Shown here one piece after another: positions 50,238-62,251 of a DNA stretch of 64,000 bases. Each line of letters begins with the position of its first letter. Position 1 is the stretch's first letter. A model generated the notes under the pieces. The model saw nothing but the letters and a program-made list of their open reading frames with translations, was not told the DNA's origin and ran no database searches. The DNA is from Melieria omissa (Eukaryota; Arthropoda; Insecta; Diptera; Ulidiidae), in contig OZ020267.1 of assembly GCA_963971225.1 (NCBI GenBank), positions 558,001 to 622,000 on the forward strand, given 5' to 3'. A program made the position numbers and the translations under genes.

Positions 50238-50643
50238 GATTGTCTTTACGTCATTTAATCCGTTTCGAACACATTTCCCCACCTGCTCAATTCATTTTTT
50301 TACGGAATGACCTCGGCATTGCTAAAACCGTATTTTTCTGTTTCCACTGCCAGTTGCGCGCATTGGTAGCTTAATGTTTCCGTTTGCGTCAGTTTAAAAT
50401 GTTTCCGAATACATTGCTTTCTGTTTACCCTAACACCAACAAGGAGGAATTTATCAGATTCGATCAATATTCTGCATACGTTTAAGTGCTGGGACTCCTT
50501 AAACATTTTAAACAAAGCCCAATATTTGAATTAATAAGTATGAAAGTTTGGCTGGGTTTAAATCCTCAAATCAGTTTTTTCTGTACTCAGCTGTGTAAAA
50601 GGTGTGAGCTCCTTCTTCTATATACATATATGCGTATACACTA
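50238..50643. other. Spacer, nothing recognised
   Basis: No gene or repeat end identified. Confidence 0.45.
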
Positions 50644-50984
50644 GTCAGAATAAGTTTGCGTACAAGGGGTACGTAGTTTTTTCATATGAAAAATAAATCA
50701 CTCAAAGTAATTTTTCAAAAACAAAATATTTTTTATTTCTTCCGTAAACTTCAAAAGCTTGACCGAACTGTAAACGAAGGGCCAAAAACAAAATATGTTA
50801 TGAATTCACCTCAGAAAAAGTTTGCGTACAAGATAAGGTTATGTAGTTAAAATTTAACTGAAATTAAGTTTTGTCCAAAAATTAATAACTTTGTGAATTT
50901 GCTTTTCTTTGGCGTAAATTTTATTAAATTCGGTGTTTTTTCAGCGGTTATTTTGCTATATCTTTTTCAACTTTGCTGAGTTAG

Positions 50985-51350
50985 TTAATAGCAAACATAG
51001 CTTCGCATCGTATGCATAGCGCCCAAAGGTTGAAAAGATATGTTGGAATCTGATCCAAAGTTATGAAACCTTGGCTTACATAAGCTTTTCGAATATGTAA
51101 ATAACCCCCCGGAAGCATTTATGAAAAAAAACAGCCTGCTCACTTCTTTTCCTGTCATGCAGCCCCATACCATATCCTCACATATCCAATGCTTCACTGT
51201 TAATTTCAGATTTTTGTTATTAACAGGATCCCCTTCAAATAAGTAGATGCCTTTTAATACCAAATATGCCAAACCATTATCAGATAATAATGAATCGTCG
51301 AATCGAATCAACATATTTTTCCAGAAATCTGGTTTTCTACACTCTTTCAT
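50985..51350 (-). pseudogene. Tc1-like transposase fragment
   Basis: The minus frame reads PDFWKNMLIRFDDSLL, then LKLTVKHWICEDMVWGCMTG, then RLFFFINASGG. These align with the FWKKIIFSDES, TVKHGGGSVMVWGC and LHFIDG blocks of Tc1 transposases. The first catalytic block is altered (RFDDS instead of SDES) and the later blocks are eroded. Confidence 0.6.
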
Positions 51351-51354
51351 GGAA

Positions 51355-51689
51355 GCCGGCAGCCGCCGTGGCTCAGTTGGTTAGTGCGCGGTCCAGCGAG
51401 TCGCATGCAGAGCGACGCAAGATCGAATACTGCATGTAGTAACAACTAAAAAAAATAACGGGAAACTCGTTTTCTCTTTCGGTGGCTGTCCTCTCAGCTG
51501 GAAATGGCAAACCTCTGAGAGTAAAAGTTGCCTATGAAAAAGCTCCCAACCTGCCGTTCGGAACCGGCATAAAACTGTAGGTCCCTTCCACCCGCGTACA
51601 AAATTCACACGCACAACACGGGTGGTTGCGGGAAGCTAGGCCTTAGTCTCGCGTAAGCGGGCTGTCGTGCCAATCAATTAAATTAATTA
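51355..51689 (+). mobile_element. tRNA-derived SINE, copy 2 (with target duplication)
   Basis: Nearly identical to the copy at 20825-21150. A box TGGCTCAGTTGG at 51369-51380 and B-box-like AGATCGAATAC at 51420-51430 (8 of 11 to consensus). TTCATGGAA occurs at both edges (51346-51354 and 51690-51698), a 9-bp target duplication. The copy sits inside the Tc1-like relic, so the SINE was active after that element had inserted. Confidence 0.9.
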
Positions 51690-51991
51690 TTCATGGAAAA
51701 GTTTCCCTAATTTCATAAAATTTTTTGTTTGGAAGGTTTAGTTAGATTATCCTTTTATCCATTTTTAATTTTTCTGCTGGATTCTATTGGTTTCTATAAA
51801 ATTTCAAGCACATATACGGTTCCATTTACAAGTCCGTTTATTGTTCAATGGAATACAAATTTCCCAAAAAAAATAAAAAGCATAACCGGAAATTCCCGTT
51901 ATTAGTTTTGTACGCAAACTTATTCTATTATACGAATACATGGAAAATTATTATTTTAATTCATCTAAAACAGAACAAAAAGTGCAGTTAA

Positions 51992-52627
51992 CCCATTTTT
52001 TACCGCCCCTAGATCCCGTGGACCGATTTTGAAAATTTTCATAAAACAGCCTATTTAGAGCCTCCGTATGCTATTTCTGCTTTCAAAAAAATTAAAAAAA
52101 ATTTTTTTTGGGCTGGAGCAGATGTGATTTTTGAGACACGCTGGCAAAATACGTAAGCCAAATTCGGAAAATTGCACATTTTTCAAAGTTTAAGTTACTG
52201 TTTCTTTTTAACTACGTATCGAAAGTAGTTGCAACCAAGAAGAAAGTTCAATATAATGCGATTCCCGTGTTTTTAAGGACACACCAAAATATTTCAAGTT
52301 AGAACACGCTTAAAACTTTAGAAAACTGAAAGTTTCATAATTTGTATGTCAACTTTGTTTTTTTGGTAAGCAGTATTAAGTGTTTTATTAAAAACAAAAA
52401 TTCATTTTGTATAAAAAAAAAACCATTTTTTAAAACCCTTCACAAAGGGTTTATACCAGTTTTACACTCAGTGAAACCCTAAAATTCAGAAATAGTTGTT
52501 CGCAGTTTGAAAGCCAATGAATGTAGCTTTCCGATAATGTAAAAATATTTAATATGCGTTAGAAACTGTTATTTTCAGTATTTTTCAAAGTTGCCATGTC
52601 TTTAAAGACACGGTGGTAAAAAATGGG
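51992..52627. mobile_element. piggyBac-type MITE, 636 bp
   Basis: TTAA on both sides (51988-51991 and 52628-52631). Ends CCCATTTTTTACCGCC and, inverted, CCCATTTTTTACCACC. Highly AT-rich with no ORF. Confidence 0.8.
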
Positions 52628-52631
52628 TTAA

Positions 52632-52915
52632 GGCATATATGAAAAATGTGGATAAGTTTTTATAAGTAAAAATTAATCATAACTTTTGACTAGTGTATTC
52701 TGAAGCATACGTCATAGCTGGTCTGATCATGCTTTTATATATTTTGCCTTGCAAATTCGTAGGCAATATTTAAAAAAAAGTGATGATGATGAATGATGAT
52801 AAATTAATTAGTTATCATTAAAAAGGAATAACTTAATTCTTTATTGTTGTTGTAACAGATGACCATCTCATAGATACACTACTCAGAATGCTGGGCTGCA
52901 CCACAAAAATTAGAA
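52632..52915. other. Spacer, nothing recognised
   Basis: AT-rich; GATGAT simple repeat near 52780-52800. Confidence 0.45.
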
Positions 52916-52918
52916 CAA

Positions 52919-53302
52919 AAACTGTATGTTGCGGAAATGCGCATGTTGCGCTGTGGCAGCGGGGTAACGATGCTTGATAAGATACAGAACAACTTTATCC
53001 GTGGCAGTAGAAAAGTCGCTCCAATTACCTCGAAATTGATAGAAAATCGTCTCCGTTGGTACGGACATGTAATGAGAAGGCCCGAGGACCACGCGGTAAG
53101 GCGAGCGCTGCAGATGAATTAGATAAAAAGAGGACCTGGTAGACCGCCGAAAACCTGGTTGAGCACAATCAAGAAGGGCATGCAATGTAGAAACGTTAGT
53201 GAGGCGACAACACAGGACCGTACTACTTGGAGATATCGAACGACAAGAGCCGACCCGAACCAGGGCAAGGCCAGGAGAAAGAAGAAGATGAATTTGCATT
53301 AA
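52919..53302 (+). mobile_element. LINE ORF2 C-terminal fragment, family 2
   Basis: The plus frame reads EMRMLRCGSGVTMLDKIQNN, FIRGSRKVAPITSKLIENR, LRWYGHVMRRPEDHAVRR, then a TAG, and continues in frame KRGPGRPPKTWLSTIKKGM to a stop at 53300-53302. This is the usual tail of a non-LTR retrotransposon polyprotein and it ends at a natural-looking terminator. It differs from family 1 (21770-22500 and 53974-55338) in its C-terminal motif. Confidence 0.75.
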
Positions 53303-53973
53303 ATTAACAAACACAACACTATAGCAAAATACATTTTCTTTCGACGTTTAAAATAACTCCATATGTAAAGGAAATCGGCTTAAAATTCCCTTCCATCTCC
53401 CTCGCACAATAGCGATGCTTGCACGAAGCTAACCGTTAGTTTAGTATTCGAGTTATAGTGCCAGTTATGTACGTATGTAGGCAGCGGTGCACACAGACTT
53501 TCAATTATTATTTTTTCGACAACACTTTTACATACTTGAACGCAAAACGTTCGAATTAATTTATGTCAGCTGACTGATAGTAATAGATAATGTGAGCGTA
53601 TAGATAAAACTGGTTCAATGAAGGTGAAGGCTCCATGTTTCTCCATGTATTTACTTCCAACATATATTATAAAAGTAATGTAATACATATTATATGAATA
53701 TAATGTTAATAATTATACTATATATTGTTAAATTCGTGCTCTGTGAAAAACTTTTCTCGGGCATTCCGACCATTTCATAGTCGACATAATCGAGGAATAC
53801 AATACAATAATTATACGTAAAATGCATTCAGGGGAAAATACCGCCAGTATTGATAAAGACCGTGATTTATTCAACCGTCGCTTGGAATATTTAACGTAGG
53901 GATTGAGTTTGAGGTTGATTGTTTTTTTTCTTGCCCAAGTGTCGGCATATGCTTTCACTCGAAATAATGTTCT
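53303..53973. other. Spacer, nothing recognised
   Basis: CAGCGGTGCACACAG at about 53482 resembles one hAT-type end but has no partner. No gene. Confidence 0.4.
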
Positions 53974-55338
53974 CTATAAAGAAGAGTTCGATGACCAATT
54001 TATATCACGTTTCGACCAGTTTATGACGGTGCCAAGGCAGACGAATTCCTTAATAACTCCAAATGAATAGCTGTCATCCTCGACTTGAGACCCTAGCCGC
54101 TGCAAGTCTCTGCGTGTAGATACCGTATACTTCGTCTTGTCCTCAATTACCACCACACGAATTCTAGCGGATTCTCTTTCAAAGCTGCCGCAAAGGCAAC
54201 TGTGATATCTCGCTTGTTATGCAATTTCATCGACGTAGGCAAGGAGCTGGACACTTTTGCTGAAGATTGTGCAATTACGATGTAAAGAGTCTTTCAGAAA
54301 GGACATAACAATTTGATATTTTAATAAAACACAGAACATTTGAGATATTGGGTTGAAATTTATTCCAGGTGTAGTAAACATGTTACATTTAAATTCGAAA
54401 TTCGATTTCGCTCATATGACCACCGCGAGCCCGTTTACAGCGGTTAGTTCTTTAGACCAAATTTACCACCACCCTTGGACCTCCGGCATAAAAATCACAC
54501 CACACAGTAATTTTTTGCGGAAGCCAGAAACGAGCCTCTTCGCTGAAGATGAGTTCTTGATTTAATCCTGTAAGTTCTTGAAACTTGTCCAGAGCCCAAT
54601 CGCAGAAATTTCGGCGCTTCAAATGATCACGTGGCTTCAGCTCTTGACTCAGTCTTGTAAGGATGTAGGCCAAGATCTTTTCTCAAAATATGCCACAATG
54701 AGGTTTGAGAGATGCCCAATGCCCTGAGAACGACGTGACACCGACTGATTCGGCTCATTATGATTCGCTCACGGCTGCGATATTTTCGGTACTTCGAGCG
54801 GTGCGGCGTCTCTTTGGCACTGCAACATCCAATAGTGAAAATGTGGACTCGAATTTATCCACTATAGCACGCACTGTAGCACGTCGGGTGGGATGATTAT
54901 TACGGCCGAAAATTGAAGTAAGCGCTCTTAAAGTTGCGACCACCGATTCAGAATTTCGGTAGTAATTTTTGATAATTTTCAAAAGTTGCTCGTTCGTGAA
55001 CTTTACCATGAAGAAAATGTAGACTTTCAATAACGTTTTGACTGTAACAGATCATTGAAAATGTTTGAGGTTACGTTTATATAAATATTCGAAATTGTTA
55101 TGTCCGTATTGAAAGACCCTTTACACCGACCTTGTGCACATCGCTCTCCATGGTGAAGATGAAGAGAACGCATGACGCATGATCGCCCTGTCTGAAAACT
55201 TGTACGGTACCAAATGGATCGGAGAGGTCCCTTGCCACCTTGACGGAGCTGCGGGTAGTGCTCAACGTCGCTCTGTCAAGTCTGTGATCCCTTATCGGGC
55301 AGGGTCTCCATTCATCGCTGCAGTGGCTGCGGAACACT
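53974..55338 (-). mobile_element. LINE reverse-transcriptase fragment, family 1, split by a nested insertion
   Basis: On the minus strand the right part (55338-55125) reads SSVKVARDLSDPFGTVQVFR then QGDHASCVLFIFTMES. The left part (54280-53974) continues with QLLAYVDEIA (the RT YADD box, here YVDE), VVVIEDKTKYTVSTRRDLQ and EFVCLGTVINW. The two parts are separated by a DNA transposon at 54285-55121. Stops and frameshifts are present. It is the same family as 21770-22500. Confidence 0.75.
54285..55121 (-). mobile_element. Tc1/mariner-superfamily element nested in a LINE, internally deleted
   Basis: Ends AAGAGTCTTTCAGAAAGGAC (left) and, inverted from the right, AAGGGTCTTTCAATACGGAC, both continuing ATAACAATTT. 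TA is outside both (54283-54284 and 55122-55123). The minus-strand coding relic starts at the ATG at 55007 (MVKFTNEQLLKIIKNYYRNS; HTH-type N-terminus with FGRNNHPTRRATVRAIVDKF). It later has LTRLSQELKPRDHLKRRNFC and the catalytic-type ELIFSEEARFWL. Parts between and after these are missing. Confidence 0.75.
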
Positions 55339-55339
55339 C

Positions 55340-55925
55340 TTTGTCGTACTCAGTGGAGCACGCAGAGAGTTTTAGGGGTTCAAACCCTGCTGGTACAAAA
55401 TATCGTTTTAATGGACGTCATAGATGTCCTCGAACTCCACATAGAAGGCATCTTTGGTCGCATCGTCTTTCTCTTCTCTAGCTTTTGCGCTTTCCCGCAT
55501 GGCAACTGTCGCTGTCTGTTCGCTTGGAGCAGCCTTGCCCTGTCCATTGTATTTGCTGGATGGCAGTGATGTCAGCCTTACATTTAACAAGGGCTTCTTC
55601 TAGTTGGATAGAGGCACCATCCCTATAGAGGGTCGGGACATTCATTGCAATGTATAGAATGTAGTGGTATGACAATTATGTAAACATTTGATCCATACCA
55701 ACAATTGCTTTAATTGCAATTTTTACAGCTATTTCGTTTATATATTATTTCTAATTTCTCATTCTTTAAATGTACCATCACCTGTAATCGGCCTCAAGTG
55801 ATTCTTTCAATAATTCCAATTGCGCATGAACTCGCCACTGAGCACCGGTTGCGCCATCTCCGATTACTTAATTTTGCACACCACTCCACACGCGCAATTC
55901 CAGAGAACCATATCGCCCTTGCATA
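55340..55925. other. Spacer, nothing recognised
   Basis: Possible further degraded LINE family 1 sequence up to about 55650, unconfirmed. Confidence 0.35.
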
Positions 55926-56088
55926 ATGTGTGGTTTGAGTGAATGCACATACGAGCAGAAGGATGTGGCGAATAATAATAGGAATTTATTCAAGTTGCTT
56001 TCTCCCCTGCCCGATCACTGTGCGCATTCTTCAGGTAATACAATGATCGTGCGAGAACCGCATTCGGGCAGCAACAATGGAATTGTAA
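55926..56088 (+). CDS. Possible isolated coding exon (54 codons)
   Basis: ATG at 55926 opens a frame (MCGLSECTYEQKDVANNNRN, LFKLLSPLPDHCAHSSGN, IVREPHSGSNNGI) that ends exactly at a consensus donor (ATT|GTAAGT at 56089). Composition is protein-like. I found no in-phase partner exon within view and no known family. Chance occurrence is quite possible. Confidence 0.2.
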
Positions 56089-56239
56089 GTTGGGGATGCA
56101 CTTCACTATTTTATTATTTCCTCTTATGACTAACTATCAGTAATTGAGTTTTATATTTTCAAACTCGGTACTCAACAGAGGGACGGAGCAAGCAAGCGGC
56201 AGTAATAAGGCTGATTCAAAGGCTGCAGCCAACCAGTAA

Positions 56240-56809
56240 CAGTGTTGCCAGATCAGGAGATTTCCTCCTAGATTTAGGAGATTCTTGGCCTTTTCGAATT
56301 TTTAGGAGGAAGAATTGTTAAGGAGAAAGTTTAGTAGATGTATATTTTATGTTAGGAGAGTTTTCGGATCTTTAGTGGATTTTTAAGAGATTTTTGGATA
56401 ACGAAGTATGATGTAATGGGAACACTGGCAACAAAACTTATTTTGCAACTAGTTTAATAGCCAAAGCATCTTATTGTCATCTTAAAAACTTTTAAGCTTA
56501 CAAAATGTAAGCTCATTCTATCTCGTTCTCACTTATTGCTGTCAATGAAATCCCGCCAAAAAATTGCTTATTTTATTGAATTCATTTGTTATATTTTTTT
56601 GTTTTTGTTAGGTTTTTGTTGTTAAGCTGAAGATGAATCAAAAAAAAGGCTGCATAAAAAAACTTATATTTACATATTTTTATTTTTTTTGAGAAGTTTT
56701 ATTCCTCCAAAATGATGCAAATTATATAACAGTTTTAGGAGATTATTTAACATTTGGGAGGAAATTTTAAGATTTAGGAGAAAGTCATTTCAGGTATCTG
56801 GCAACACTT
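56240..56809. mobile_element. hAT MITE, 570 bp, perfect 8-bp target duplication
   Basis: Ends CAGTGTTGCCAGATC and, inverted, AAGTGTTGCCAGATACC. ACCAGTAA is present at both edges (56232-56239 and 56810-56817), a perfect 8-bp duplication, which establishes the hAT superfamily. The interior is rich in TTTAGGAGATT-like repeats on both sides, and no transposase is present. Confidence 0.92.
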
Positions 56810-56817
56810 ACCAGTAA

Positions 56818-59800
56818 AAATGTGCAACTCTAGACGCAATTGTATTGAGCCGCAGCCGAAAGATCGCAATTGAAGAATTTTAATCAAATCTGCTCTCGAG
56901 TCCGTAGTGCATTCAATTGTTCGCTTTTGTGAAACAATGCATCAAGTTTCCTTTCGCCCGTTAGTGTTGCGTGGTGCAGCTTCAATTCGTTTCAAACCAA
57001 TTGAAATTGTAATCGATATGTCATGTCATCCGCTCTTGATATTCTTTAGCTGAAATTAAGCCAAATCCTTCCACAAAAGATTCATTGAGCGTGTGGGCGT
57101 TGTCATATAATAAGCAACTCATTTGTGTCGATATGATTTCACTAACAAATCCAATGTGCCAAATTAGTTCACTTTATAATGTTTTACAGGACAACTGAAC
57201 GCAGAGCATAGGACAGTTTATATTATTTCCCCTAATTTGAGTTTTGCCGGATAGAATTGACAAGAATAGAGCCTCGAATTCAATCCCAAACCTATCAACG
57301 GTTATGGAATTATGGAAGCGCGCAACTTTCTGGGAATTCTTGCGAACACTTGTTTCTAGCTATTAATTTACTCCTTTCATTCAGGGCATAGCTCATTATA
57401 ATGCAATTCTTGTATGAGAATGGGCGGGCTGATGCCTAGTCAAGTGATGTATTAACTTGTGCTCAATGCTGCTTCGACGTTGAGTCGAAACTTTATTTGC
57501 GAGCATTTCGTGACGAGGCATTCCATGCTGCATTCCGTTAAACGGGGAAGGTAAGTTCAGGCGCAGCTGAATCACGCGAATTCGAAGAATTCACTAACAT
57601 CTACTGCGACAACAGGACGTGTCGAAGATCTTGTACAGAGTGAATTAATTAAACCCACTTTTGCGTACGAATATAATGAAAATCATGATGACAGCGCAAT
57701 CGAATGCCATCAAAAAGCAGCCAGAAACAGGCAACATACAGAAACACTTTGCTACCAGCAGCTCAAGTCATGCCTTACCGCTTTCCCACCCGCCACTACA
57801 TACACATTCACCATTCTTGTGCTGAAAATTCCGGCACGCACGCTCAGCCGCAACACCGAACCGCTTCTTCCCCGACAGTTCTTCTGCCAGTCGGCACGAG
57901 GCATGTCCTTTATGCTTGTCCTCCAATTCGAGCTTGTTTTCGAAAAGTTCGCCTTGTAACTTTCCGAACGCGTATGCCAGCAATGTGGCACACAGAAGCC
58001 GCCATCTAGCACGCCAACAACAAAACATGTGCCATTAAAAGAAAAGACAAAATATCATTGTAAACGAGGCTCTTAAGAACACGCACGCCTAACAACAGCG
58101 GCAACAAAAAACAGCAAACATTGCGGGTCGTAAGACCTAAAACGGCTTTGAAGCTGCACACAACTTGAACAAATTGCAACAGCGGCCAAGTGTCATTAGA
58201 AACGCTTCTTCAGCTGGTGGCGGGGATATGCGCCCTGCGTTATGCTACGAAAGGAAATAAAACACATTATACGGCAAATAAACCCTTGCCGAGGAATGTC
58301 AAATGGTTGGCAAATATGCAAATATACGCTTAATAATTTCATTTTTTTAGAAAGCCGCAGTCACACAATCGGAAAAGTGAAAGCGGAAAAAATGTGCCTG
58401 ACGAAAAACTGAAGCAGCGCAAGATTAAGGAGTGTGAATTTGTCAGTTGTGCTTTGGAAAGGAGCCAGGGATCGGGCTGGGGCACCAGCAAAAGGCGTGC
58501 GTTTGCTTCTTTTTTATTACCGCTGCGACTCAACACTTCCTCCGGATTCCTTTGGAATGCCGTAATAAAATTTGAATAGAAAAGAAAATAACTTGCAGGC
58601 TCTCGCCGATTTCCGCAATCGAATTTGTTTTTAAAGGGTAATGGGCGACGTTCCCATCGATAGCATTCGGCGTACGTTCGCTTTGTTTTATAGCTCGGCC
58701 TGAAGTAGATCCGCTTACAAGCTCTGGGAGAAGGCGTGGCTGTTGTGGCAAAAGGTACACAATGTACACAAATTTTTGTCAATTTTATTCCAATTTTTCG
58801 ATTTTTGCTGTTGTTGATTTCAGGGAGACTAGTGTATTGTAACATATACATACATACGTATATATACTTTTTAATACATATGCCATCGGACCATCGCCAC
58901 TGAAATCAACCAACCTATAAACAACTAGAAGGCTGGAAAACATAAATTGTTTATCGTGAATCGTGAAACTGTTTGTTCAGGCTACATTACGTTTTTTAAT
59001 GGTGGTTTTTATTTAGATGGTCCTAGCATCTCCCAAACTAACCTCAACAAACTAATAAGAAGCACAATAACTACTTGTCCATACTAATTAACAGTGAATA
59101 ACTTTTCGAAGCAGATAAGCAATCTCACATTTGATGTTTCGATTTTCATTTTCAAACAAATTCCCACAATTGAACAACCCAATACCCTTCCAAAACATTT
59201 CGATATACAAATGAACATATACATACATATGTATGCTCATTGCACCCCCTGATGTTGTCTGCCACCTGACCTACTCCTGCAAACTCCTCCTCAACACCAA
59301 ACCAAAACGTTATAAAAACGTTTATGCAAAAGCATTTCAACCAGAAAATTACACTTCGACATTGTCCGTGTGCCCAAAGTCAAGCAAAAGCCAAACCAGC
59401 GCCCACCCAGCCACACCGTCGACCCACTTATTGGCAATAAAGCTTGCTGTCGTCGCTCCGTCGTAAACGGCGCAGCAATAATAAGCGAAACGCCCATCCC
59501 CCACGAAAAGGCCACCGCTCGCTCCAGCGGCATTTACATGCGAATAAAGCAACAGCGCCGACTTCACCCTCTTGCGGCGGCTGCACTCGCGTGTGCGACT
59601 ATCATGACAACCCCGGTCGACGGGCGACACCGCCCCACCTCGGGCGTGCGAATGTCTGCGGGTGACATGCCAAACACCAAACAAATTTTATTTGGTGTTT
59701 TTCAATTTCTCGCCCACACCCAAGAACCCCCCGCAGCAATTGGCAGTGTGCAGCCAAGAGTCGAGGGTTGCTGAAAAGATAGAAAATTGCGACAAACGTC

Positions 59801-60720
59801 AAACGCCAGTGTAACTTAGGCACGAGCGGGTGTGAAGGAAACGAAGGTGGTGGCCTGCCGCCGGTTAATGGCTAACAAAACGAAACCGTTAGTACTAAGC
59901 AGAAACTGCAATAGTTTCTGATTGAGTTCAGACTTTTTCATTGTAATTGTTTTCATTAAATAAAATTTCAGCACAGTTGAAAACAATTTAAAATTATAAA
60001 ATTTAATTAATAGCATCTTCCGCCCCGCTGCATTCTATCGCTGAGATCCGATGCACTCAAATCACCGCCAGAGAATGAACGTCTCGCAAATCTAACAATT
60101 TCGCCTTCGTCAACACATCAAATATATGTACATGCAAAAGTACATACGCTCAGCGAGATTGCACAATTAAAATTGAATTTGTCTGAACTCTGCCTCCCCT
60201 TCTTCTTTGCCGATACCGTTACTGTTCACCCTCAGATGGGTAACCACAGGCAGCGCAGTTGCAGTTGTCATTGAATATCCTCTGCCCTCAATTACTCAAC
60301 TCTTCTCCTGCCTGGGGTTACACTTTTCAAGAATTGCTGCCTTGTGCTTTGTCCTTTTGCGCTCTGATTGCTGCTTACTTTTGCATTAATGGGGGTGCAA
60401 ATCGTTTAATAAAGCCAGATCAATTCAACAAAACCTACCCAAACCATCCGCCAGCTGGCTCCGGCTCACTCGGCCTCAACTGTTTAGAATGGACCGCATC
60501 GCCTCAATTGTCGCTGTAACGGATGCATTTAATTTATTGGATTTATGACACGAAATTACCAAAAAACAACAACAACAACAACAACCTCAACCAGAAGTGG
60601 AGTGAAGTGAATTGAAATGAAGTGAAGTGATATGTGCGGCACAGAGCGGTAATGCCAGGGAGATGAAAATCGCTGTTTGCTGTGTTTAAAAAAATATATA
60701 TTATTTGTTTTCGTTTCTTC
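56818..60720. other. Intergenic, nothing recognised
   Basis: A 3.9 kb stretch without a supported gene. Opposing frames (57704-58028, 58339-58851, 59291-59823) occur on both strands at once and lack motifs. A CAA microsatellite lies near 60565-60590, followed by AGTGA-type repeats to about 60630. Confidence 0.45.
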
Positions 60721-60721
60721 T

Positions 60722-60925
60722 TTAACCCTGCATTACTATCGTCTATTACGCTAACTTCATTACTAACTATGGGTGTAATCTACTCACAACTTTTTATTAT
60801 CCGTTTACTTATTCATTGAGGTAAAATAAACAAAAACCAAATTTTTTCGTTATCATAACATCATAACATGTAAAAAAAATAAACTTGTATAATTTTGTCA
60901 ATTTAACCCTGCATTACCATCATTA
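60722..60925 (+). repeat. Two direct copies of a TTAACCCTGCATTAC motif
   Basis: TTAACCCTGCATTACTATC begins at 60722 and TTAACCCTGCATTACCATC begins at 60903, 181 bases apart in the same orientation. Each is followed by GGGTGTAA (about 60770 and 60925). The TTAA-CCC form looks like piggyBac-type ends, but I find no inverted partner. Confidence 0.5.
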
Positions 60926-61595
60926 GGGTGTAAGCCACCCAGTGAGTTCAATTTATTAGTAGCATTTCGATTATTTAAGCAAAACCAACATAAAGTTACA
61001 ATGTATTCCACATTTGCATATTTCTAAAGGTTTTAGAGTACATTGCATTTGTATAAAAACTTGTATTTTTCTTATAAAATACATACACATCTATAGTTTA
61101 ATGCACTTTTCTGGCGAAATTTTTGGTTAAATAACGTATAGACTATTCAGTAGAAAATCCTTACAAATTATGCTCTAAGATAAGTTACGAACGTTTTTTT
61201 ATTTTGATCTTTTTTTCATTTTAATTCAATAATTACCAAATTATTTTAAGTTATATCACTTTTCCTGATTCTTTTTTCATGTTGTGATAGTTTCGCTAAA
61301 TTTAAAAATTATATATGACAATAAAAAATTTTAAAGAAAAATTTTGAAAATACGTTATTTATTTATTTTGTAAACTACAATTGTCACAACTTTACTCAAA
61401 ATTAACTCCAACAAAGATTTATTTCGTCGCATCAAATCAAATCAAACTTCTCGAACAACTTAAAATAAGTCACTATATGTGGCTATGAAAAAGATAGAAA
61501 ATCGCAAACAACATATTGCAAATGAAAAATACACTCACTCTAACCCACTCTGCACCTATTGCTACGAATCAATCAATTCAACATTGCCAGAAACC
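60926..61595. other. Very AT-rich spacer
   Basis: No gene, no terminal repeats recognised. Confidence 0.5.
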
Positions 61596-61599
61596 TTAA

Positions 61600-61669
61600 C
61601 CCTTGAAAATAAACCCGTTCTGTATGAATTGTATGGGCTGTAGTCCAATGGACATTGTGACTGAAAGGG
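61600..61669. mobile_element. Candidate 70-bp TTAA/CCCTT mini-element
   Basis: TTAA on both sides (61596-61599 and 61670-61673), with ends CCCTT and, inverted, CCCTT. The terminal match is only about 5 bases, so chance is possible. TCCAATGGACA inside is palindromic. Confidence 0.3.
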
Positions 61670-62251
61670 TTAAAGAGTAGCAGGTATTTTGTTGATTTTC
61701 GTTTGAGTTTTTACGCAAAATTTGACTCCGGTCCAAAAAAAAAATTATTTAATAATTATTTATAACTTCTTTTTTCAACTTTCTGAATCAAGAAAATGAA
61801 GCCCAAGAAAATTTTTATATTAAATTAAATTCTATAAAAGAAACTCATAAGCTTAAAGTTTTCGAAGTTTCTCCTGTACGAAAATTCGAAGATTTTGAAT
61901 TATATGATTGCAATTAGTTCCAAGCGGTAAAATTGCAGCACTCAACGCTTGATCCATGATCTTATGATCTTTCTACGCCATATGTCTGAAATAGGGATTG
62001 CATTCCGGACCTGTTTTACAATCCCGGGATTTTTTCGGGATTGAATATATGAAGGGACTAAATCCGACGTATTTTTCAATTAAATACATTTTATTTTCGT
62101 ATTAGATACAATTCAGTTTTCTTACTTTTAAACTAAGAACGAAATATTCATGAAAAACAACAGTAAGTTACAAACATAAAAATACATTTTATTGCCAAAC
62201 TACCCGGAAAAAGTGCTGATAAAAGCATATCTCTGGTGCAATAACAGTTAA

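Larger units (their letters stand above)
50644..51928 (-). mobile_element. Tc1-like transposon relic with nested SINE
   Basis: Inverted ends share GAATAAGTTTGCGTACAA (left from about 50648; right, inverted, from about 51925). A further subterminal copy, AAAGTTTGCGTACAAGAT, lies at about 50818, an IR/DR-like arrangement. TA is outside both ends (50642-50643 and 51929-51930). The minus frame at 51350-50985 retains transposase motifs. SINE copy 2 interrupts it at 51355-51689. Without the SINE the element would be about 0.94 kb, so it is also internally deleted. Confidence 0.7.

Noticed and set aside
58339..58851. 170-codon minus-strand ORF
   Set aside because: No domain, no splice or promoter context, and no coding-like residue pattern.
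59370..59774. 134-codon plus-strand ORF overlapping several others
   Set aside because: Three or more frames on both strands are open here, as expected from GC-richer non-coding sequence.
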